From Bacteroidales bacterium (GTDB taxonomy: Bacteria; Bacteroidota; Bacteroidia; Bacteroidales; UBA4181), in contig JAITTD010000068.1 of NCBI GenBank assembly GCA_031287245.1, positions 1 through 37,274 on the forward strand: DNA of 37,274 bases, in the 5' to 3' direction. This document shows, one piece after another, positions 33,431 to 37,274 of this stretch (its first letter is position 1; each line of letters opens with the position of its first letter). The notes below the pieces were generated by a model, which was not told the origin of the DNA, did no database searches, and saw nothing but the letters and a program-made list of their open reading frames with translations. A program made the translations under genes and the position numbers.

Positions 33431-33496
33431 GATATTACCGCAGCCGTAGAAGAAGTAAGACAAGAACGGTATGAAAGCGGTCAACAAAATCAATAA
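33431..33496 (+). pseudogene. Possible coding relic
   Basis: A 21-codon open tail reading DITAAVEEVRQERYESGQQ then NQ and stop, helical and hydrophilic. No start codon or upstream coding sequence connects to it. Family unknown; very low confidence. Confidence 0.15.
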
Positions 33497-33572
33497 GGTA
33501 ATCATAGGTCTTCGTGCGCCTCAATTTCTCAATTTCTAAAAAAATGCCGTCAATAAATAAATGTATCAATTT

Positions 33573-33669
33573 ATGTATCCCCTAACGGGGAATTGAGGTG
33601 ATATTAAGATTTATTTCTATTGATATGAATGTCCTACGGACAAGCGAATATTCCCCGTTAGGGATACAT
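33573..33669. repeat. Inverted-repeat element with internal hairpin (REP/MITE-like)
   Basis: ATGTATCCCCTAACGGGGAA (33573-33592) pairs with TTCCCCGTTAGGGATACAT (33651-33669) with one extra base; inside is GTCCTACGGAC, a second small hairpin. No coding sequence lies between the arms. Confidence 0.6.
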
Positions 33670-33700
33670 GATACAGGGACAGTTGACAATGAAATACAAC

Positions 33701-33733
33701 GAATCACCACCGTCTCACCACTGAATCACAATA
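33701..33733. repeat. Short 11-bp minisatellite stretch, array C
   Basis: Three GAATCAC/GTCTCAC-type 11-bp units directly after TTGACAATGAAATACAAC, a box that also flanks array B. Confidence 0.5.
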
Positions 33734-33807
33734 TAATGTAAATAAGGTGAAAGGTGTCTTTAAAAAAGATAAATGTATGAAGATGATAAATAAGCCAATA
33801 TCAAAAA

Positions 33808-33837
33808 TTGGTTTTTCATAAAAAGAGATTACCTTTG
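33808..33837 (+). promoter_or_regulatory. Consensus promoter of the small gene at 33846
   Basis: TTG (33808-33810), 19 bp, TACCTTTG (33830-33837); the first ATG follows after eight bases. Confidence 0.6.
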
Positions 33838-33845
33838 CAATAAAA

Positions 33846-34160
33846 ATGATGGTAGATTCTGCAAACATTGGACAAACAGCCGAGGAGGTTGAACGAGGCA
33901 ATAAGCGAATATTGCGCCTTCCTGAAAGTGCAGAGGAGGGCAGAATACTTGGAGGCAGAACAGCAATTGAAGCATCCCTTATCGTGGGAATTGCAGAAAC
34001 GGCAGATAGAACAGAGCCTGATGTCGCAACGGTAAGAAAACGGCAGGAAATCGCATTGGAAGAATACGCCAAGCACAAAGGCATTTGGATGGATTACGCC
34101 CGAATAGAGGCTACGTGGGAAGGCGTTGAAGGACGGGGTGGACAGCGTAGTGGAATTTAG
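33846..34160 (+). CDS. Small protein, possible fragment of a polyvalent-protein kinase-like N-terminal region
   Basis: A 104-residue frame directly after a consensus promoter. Codon first positions are G-rich, as in real genes here. The segment RILGGRTAIEASLIVG, then RKRQEIALEEYAKHKGIWMD, resembles the region at the start of the putative polyvalent protein kinase domain found in large Bacteroidetes mobile-element proteins; the kinase part is missing, so this would be a truncated remnant. That resemblance is from memory. Another frame is also open across the first half (KQPRRLNEAISEYCAFLK), so a frameshift history is possible. Adjacent ATGs at 33846 and 33849 are both feasible starts. Confidence 0.4.
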   Translation: MMVDSANIGQTAEEVERGNKRILRLPESAEEGRILGGRTAIEASLIVGIAETADRTEPDVATVRKRQEIALEEYAKHKGIWMDYARIEATWEGVEGRGGQRSGI

Positions 34161-34165
34161 GAATG

Positions 34166-34290
34166 GTGAGACAAAGTGAGACAGTGGTGAGAAATAGTGA
34201 GACAATAGAATCACTACTGAATCACTACTGAATCACAATTGAATCACTACTGAATCACAATAGTCTCACTACCGAATCACCATCGAATCA
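34166..34290. repeat. 11-bp GTGA minisatellite, array D
   Basis: Starts five bases after the stop of the 33846 gene. GTGAGACAAA, GTGAGACAGTG and GTGAGAAATA units, then a switch to (ACTACTGAATC)-type 11-bp units ending ACCATCGAATCA. Same design as arrays A and E. Confidence 0.8.
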
Positions 34291-34330
34291 AAAATTTAAA
34301 CCTGTGTTTCGTAATTCGTAATTTTTTATC

Positions 34331-34338
34331 TATTTTTG
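34331..34338 (+). promoter_or_regulatory. thiS operon -7 promoter box
   Basis: TATTTTTG, seven bases before the thiS ATG, leaving room for only a very short leader and no TPP riboswitch. Confidence 0.55.
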
Positions 34339-34345
34339 CGCTGTT

Positions 34346-34546
34346 ATGACTGTAATATTGAACGACAAAAAGTATGAAGTAGCCGACAGCATTTCGCTGG
34401 CTGCATTCATTGAGAGTTTGGGCTTGAAACCACAAGGGATTGCTGTGGCTATCGGGGATGAGGTGGTGTCCAAAGAACTGTGGGCAAGCACCATTCTGTC
34501 CGATAAGTTGGAAATAATGTTGATTCACGCCGTTTCGGGAGGTTAA
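34346..34546 (+). CDS. thiS: Sulfur carrier protein ThiS
   Basis: A 66-residue ubiquitin-fold protein ending in HAVSGG; the C-terminal Gly-Gly is adenylated by ThiF and converted to a thiocarboxylate that gives sulfur to the thiazole of thiamine. The N-terminus MTVILNDKKYEV and the central LGLKPQGIAVAI segment are typical. It is the first gene of a tight thiS-tenI-thiE run. Partner genes thiF, thiG and thiH are not in this window. Confidence 0.9.
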   Translation: MTVILNDKKYEVADSISLAAFIESLGLKPQGIAVAIGDEVVSKELWASTILSDKLEIMLIHAVSGG

Positions 34547-34558
34547 CACTATTTGACG

Positions 34559-35167
34559 ATGCATTGTATTATTATCAGCCACGAAAGTCCCTTTGCGCGA
34601 GAAGCCGACATCATCAACTCATTGTTTCAGGCGGGAATGAAGAATTTTCACCTGCGCAAACCTGCATGTACTCAAGAGATATTGCAAAATATACTGCGGG
34701 ATATTGAGCCGGCTTACCATTCGCACATCGTGCTGCACGACCATTTTGAATTGGCAAAGCAGTTTTTGCTTGCGGGAATTCATCTGAACAGTCGAAATCC
34801 GGTCTGTCCGTCCGGCGCTGTAGCCGTCAGTTGCGGCTGTCACTCGTTGGCGTGCCTCAACACACTGCTATCCACCTTCAACGGGCTTGTTTTCCTGAGT
34901 CCGGTGTTCGACAGCATTTCAAAACAAGGATATAAAAAGGCATTTACGGATGAAGAGTTATCGGCGGCGAGCAAAAACAAGTCCATCAATCATCGCGTCA
35001 TTGCTTTGGGTGGTATGTCGGCAGAAACGATACCGCTTGCGGCTTCCTACGGTTTTGGCGGTGTGGCGGTGTTGGGCGCCCTGTGGGGCAACATGCCCGT
35101 CGCTAAGGACAAGAACCGGATTTTAGACCATTTTCTGCAACTTGAAGCACTTACAAATCAGCAATGA
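34559..35167 (+). CDS. ThiE/TenI-like thiamine phosphate synthase-family protein
   Basis: A 202-residue TIM-barrel relative of ThiE. Aligned motifs are altered: FHLRKP instead of QLRxKD, HLNSRNP instead of HLGQxD, then FLSPVFDSISKQGYKK and IALGGM retained. Such proteins beside thiS in Bacteroidetes are often called TenI-like; in some species TenI aromatises the thiazole. It starts 12 bases after the thiS stop at ATG 34559 (an in-frame TTG two codons upstream is less likely) and overlaps thiE by ATGA. The loss of catalytic ThiE residues argues for a helper role. Confidence 0.8.
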   Translation: MHCIIISHESPFAREADIINSLFQAGMKNFHLRKPACTQEILQNILRDIEPAYHSHIVLHDHFELAKQFLLAGIHLNSRNPVCPSGAVAVSCGCHSLACLNTLLSTFNGLVFLSPVFDSISKQGYKKAFTDEELSAASKNKSINHRVIALGGMSAETIPLAASYGFGGVAVLGALWGNMPVAKDKNRILDHFLQLEALTNQQ

Positions 35168-35811
35168 ACGGACTGTTGTTTATCACCCATAACACAGAGC
35201 GATACTGTTACCTGCAATCGATAGAGATAGCCCTGCAAGGCGGTTGCAGAAGGATACAACTGCGCATGAAAGACGCCGCGCCCGAAGAAATAGAACGAAC
35301 CGGAAGGCAGGCGCTGACGCTGTGTGCCCAATATGGCGCCGAACTCTATATTGACGACTGCGTGGAAGTTTGTAAAAACTTGGGAGCAACGGGTGTGCAT
35401 CTCGGAAAAACGGATATGTCGCCCGTTGTTGCCCGCCGAATGCTGGGGAAAAATTTCATCATCGGCGGCACTGCCAACACATTCGACGATATTGCCCGCC
35501 TTCATGCGGAAGGGGTGGATTACATCGGATTAGGTCCGTTCCGGTTCACGCACACCAAGAAAAATCTAAGTCCCGTGCTGGGGTTGACGGGTTATCGCGA
35601 CATACTCGCCCAATGCAGGCAAACCGGTATTCATTTGCCCATTGTTGCTATCGGAGGCATCACCATAGCCGACATTCCCGACCTTATGCGCACAGGCATA
35701 GCAGGCATAGCCATGTCATCTGCTATTCTATCGGCTGATGAGCCTGTTGCCCATGCACAACGCATCATAGCGACAATACGCAGTTCCGAAATCGGTCAAG
35801 CCCTTCCATGA
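35164..35811 (+). CDS. thiE: Thiamine phosphate synthase
   Basis: A 215-residue ThiE that couples HMP pyrophosphate with the thiazole phosphate. Motifs: IQLRMKD near 30-36 (pyrophosphate and Mg), LYIDDCVEV, GVHLGKTDM, IGGTANTFDDI, YIGLGPFRFTHTKK and IVAIGGI. Start ATG overlaps the upstream stop by four bases, implying translational coupling. Its 3' end overlaps the convergent C-S lyase gene by 47 bp. Confidence 0.9.
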   Translation: MNGLLFITHNTERYCYLQSIEIALQGGCRRIQLRMKDAAPEEIERTGRQALTLCAQYGAELYIDDCVEVCKNLGATGVHLGKTDMSPVVARRMLGKNFIIGGTANTFDDIARLHAEGVDYIGLGPFRFTHTKKNLSPVLGLTGYRDILAQCRQTGIHLPIVAIGGITIADIPDLMRTGIAGIAMSSAILSADEPVAHAQRIIATIRSSEIGQALP

Positions 35812-36928
35812 GCACAGCCCGCGGGCAGGCAATGTTGATACGCAGGAAGTTTTCACCGTTTTTGCCATACATCAAGCCCGGGTTGAAGCGCACTTTGGCT
35901 TTTTCCAAAAGCGTTTGCGCCAGTTCCGATGGCGAACACGGCAAGGCGGCACAATCTACCCACGGCAAGTAGGTGGCTTCGAGCGGCAAAACATACAGTT
36001 GAGGGAAGTTTTGCACAAAAAAGTCAGTCAATGCCAGATAATTATCGCGCAGATAAACCAATAATTGTTGCAACCAGTCTTCCCCTTTGTTGTAGGCTGC
36101 AATTAACCCGTCTATTGCGAAAGCGTTGGCTTCGGCGATTCCGTTCTGGTGAAAAGCCCTTTCCACCTTCGCCCGTAACGCGGCATCCGCTACAAACGTG
36201 TTGGACACGTGCAAACTGGCGAGGTTGAAAGTTTTGCTGGGGGAAGTGCAGGTAACGGAATGAAGCAAAAAATCCTCACTGAGAGAGGCAAATGGAATGT
36301 GCTGATGCTCGGGAAAAACAATGTCGCAGTGAATTTCGTCGGAAACTACCGTCACCTGATTTCGGATGCAAATCTCGCCCATCCGCGTCAGTTCTTTCTT
36401 TGTCCACACCCGTCCTGCCGGGTTGTGGGGATTGCAAAGCAGCATGAGTTTTGTGCGAGGGTCGGCTGCAATGCGTTCCAAACCGTCAAAATCAATGGTA
36501 TAAAGTCCATTGTCATAAATCAGGTTGTTGGAAACGGTTTCACATTCATTCAGCCCAATGTTCCGATAGAAACAGTTGTACACGGGCGATTGCACAATCA
36601 CCCTGTCACCCGGTTCGGTCAATGCCCTGATGATGGCAGAAAGAGCAGGCACCACGCTGTTGGCGTACAATATCCACTCCTTTTTCACGCTGAACCCGTA
36701 GCGACGACTAAACCAACTGTCAATGGCGGCATAATAAGCATCGGGAAACATGGCATAGCCAAAAATGCCGTGCTGCACCCGTTTCATCAAAGCGTCCACC
36801 ACCGGCGCGGCTGTCCGAAAGTCCATATCGGCAACCCACAAGGGCAAAACCTCGCTGTCCTCAGTAAAATCCCATTTCAGGGAATCTGTCCCCTTGCGGG
36901 GAATTATTTCATCAAAATCGTATTTCAT
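35765..36928 (-). CDS. MalY/PatB-type cystathionine beta-lyase (PLP-dependent)
   Basis: A 387-residue fold-type I PLP enzyme of the MalY/PatB group, which splits cystathionine or cysteine conjugates to homocysteine or thiols, pyruvate and ammonia. Motifs: LPLWVADMDF (28-37), GIFGYAMF, LCNPHNPAGRVW (164-175), SDEIHCD (196-202), and the PLP lysine Lys232 in SPSKTFNLA. Start is ATG 36928; the open frame extends upstream to 37144 only because minisatellite DNA lacks stops in that frame. A -7 box lies four bases upstream, so the mRNA is probably leaderless. Confidence 0.9.
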   Translation of the reverse strand: MKYDFDEIIPRKGTDSLKWDFTEDSEVLPLWVADMDFRTAAPVVDALMKRVQHGIFGYAMFPDAYYAAIDSWFSRRYGFSVKKEWILYANSVVPALSAIIRALTEPGDRVIVQSPVYNCFYRNIGLNECETVSNNLIYDNGLYTIDFDGLERIAADPRTKLMLLCNPHNPAGRVWTKKELTRMGEICIRNQVTVVSDEIHCDIVFPEHQHIPFASLSEDFLLHSVTCTSPSKTFNLASLHVSNTFVADAALRAKVERAFHQNGIAEANAFAIDGLIAAYNKGEDWLQQLLVYLRDNYLALTDFFVQNFPQLYVLPLEATYLPWVDCAALPCSPSELAQTLLEKAKVRFNPGLMYGKNGENFLRINIACPRAVLMEGLDRFRNCVLSL

Positions 36929-36932
36929 GGCG

Positions 36933-36940
36933 CAAAAATA
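36933..36940 (-). promoter_or_regulatory. C-S lyase -7 promoter box abutting the start codon
   Basis: TATTTTTG on the minus strand with only four bases before the ATG. -33 is not obvious; the sequence upstream is T-rich and then minisatellite. Confidence 0.5.
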
Positions 36941-36976
36941 CAAAAAAAAGTTACAACTGGATGATTTTTTTTTGAG

Positions 36977-37242
36977 GTGAGACATAGTGAGACAGTGGTG
37001 AGACAGTGGTGAGACATAGTGAGACAGTAGTGAGACAGTAGTGAGACAGTAGTGAGACAGTGGTGAGACAGTAGTGAGACATAGTGAGACAGTGGTGAGA
37101 CAGTGGTGAGACAGTGGTGAGAAATAGTGAGACAATTGTATCACAATCGAATCACAATCGAATCACTATCGAATCACAATTGTATCACAATTGAATCACA
37201 ATTGAATCACAATTGAATCACAATTGAATCACAATTGTGATT
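36977..37242. repeat. 11-bp GTGA minisatellite, array E (largest)
   Basis: Fifteen GTGAGAC units (spacers ATA, AGTG, AGTA) from 36977 to about 37137, then a GTGAGACAATTGTATCAC junction and nine 11-bp units such as AATCGAATCAC and AATTGAATCAC to 37232, closing with CACAATTGTG. No gene lies in 36929-37274 apart from this array and the C-S lyase promoter. Confidence 0.9.
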
Positions 37243-37274
37243 TTTTCTGAAAGTTTTCTATTTTCTGTTCTACG

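Larger units (their letters stand above)
33055..33845. other. Repeat-rich, gene-poor region
   Basis: 791 bases without a convincing intact gene. Its contents are the pump promoter (33108-33115), a relic of a C-terminal coding region (33150-33263), a 43-bp tandem repeat (33266-33367), a pyrimidine-repeat/promoter-module relic (around 33519-33545), a second small coding relic (33431-33496), a ~100-bp inverted-repeat element (33573-33669), a short minisatellite stretch (33701-33733) and the promoter of the next small gene (33808-33837). Confidence 0.7.

Noticed and set aside
34291..34345. TPP riboswitch upstream of thiS
   Set aside because: No CTGAGA or ACCTGATCTGG-like conserved motifs; the -7 box leaves only a few bases of leader, and upstream DNA is minisatellite.
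36929..37144. N-terminal extension of the C-S lyase reading frame through the GTGA array
   Set aside because: The extension is encoded only by minisatellite DNA (SHY/CLTTVS-like repeats), and a -7 promoter box sits directly before the ATG at 36928.

Overview
The window looks like a chromosomal segment of a Bacteroidetes bacterium, most likely Bacteroidales. The evidence is the promoter grammar: almost every gene start is preceded by the Bacteroidetes -7 box TAnnTTTG, often with TTG about 19 bp upstream, and recognisable Shine-Dalgarno sites are scarce. Protein types agree: a long SecA with lineage-type insertions, hexokinase, two-domain class II aldolase, a ~1200-residue CusA/CzcA-type pump, GH30 and GH3 glycosidases, ComB, and a PD-(D/E)XK transposase-type nuclease. 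There are no rRNA or tRNA genes, no CRISPR array and no complete insertion sequence that I can see.

Layout. 1-6.5 kb: the 5' end of a leftward PD-(D/E)XK nuclease gene, divergent from recQ, then hexokinase, a secreted TPR protein and a duplicated class II aldolase. 6.5-8.05 kb: a small accessory island with an orphan antitoxin-like gene, a five-codon remnant of its PIN toxin and a DUF3791/DUF3990 pair; near-identical ~49-bp direct repeats bracket it. 8.1-10.4 kb: leftward ackA-recX-rhomboid operon. 10.5-15 kb: a secreted protein of unknown role with a strong terminator, an XRE-cupin regulator with an acyl-CoA synthetase, and an AAA/DUF4143 ATPase whose promoter sits on a large palindrome. 15-24.9 kb: a 10-bp minisatellite, pepD, comB, gcvT, secA, and the prfC-mnmA operon. 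25-29.2 kb: GH30 and GH3 glycosidases, possibly for fungal or yeast beta-glucan. 29.4-33 kb: a heavy-metal RND pump gene carrying palindromic repeats in frame. 33.1-34.3 kb: repeat-rich, gene-poor sequence with gene relics. 34.3-36.9 kb: thiS-tenI-thiE, convergent with and overlapping a malY/patB-type C-S lyase.

Most genes are ordinary housekeeping genes. The unusual content lies in the non-coding DNA: a ~50-bp extended promoter element in three copies before three unrelated transcription units; at least five arrays of 11-bp GTGA-type minisatellites with a conserved two-block architecture; a 10-bp TATAA minisatellite; a 23-bp tandem hairpin array with a compensatory stem change; and palindromic repeats that have become part of the CusA protein. 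Several promoters lie so close to start codons that the mRNAs should be leaderless or nearly so. Family names come from sequence recognition only; no database search was run.
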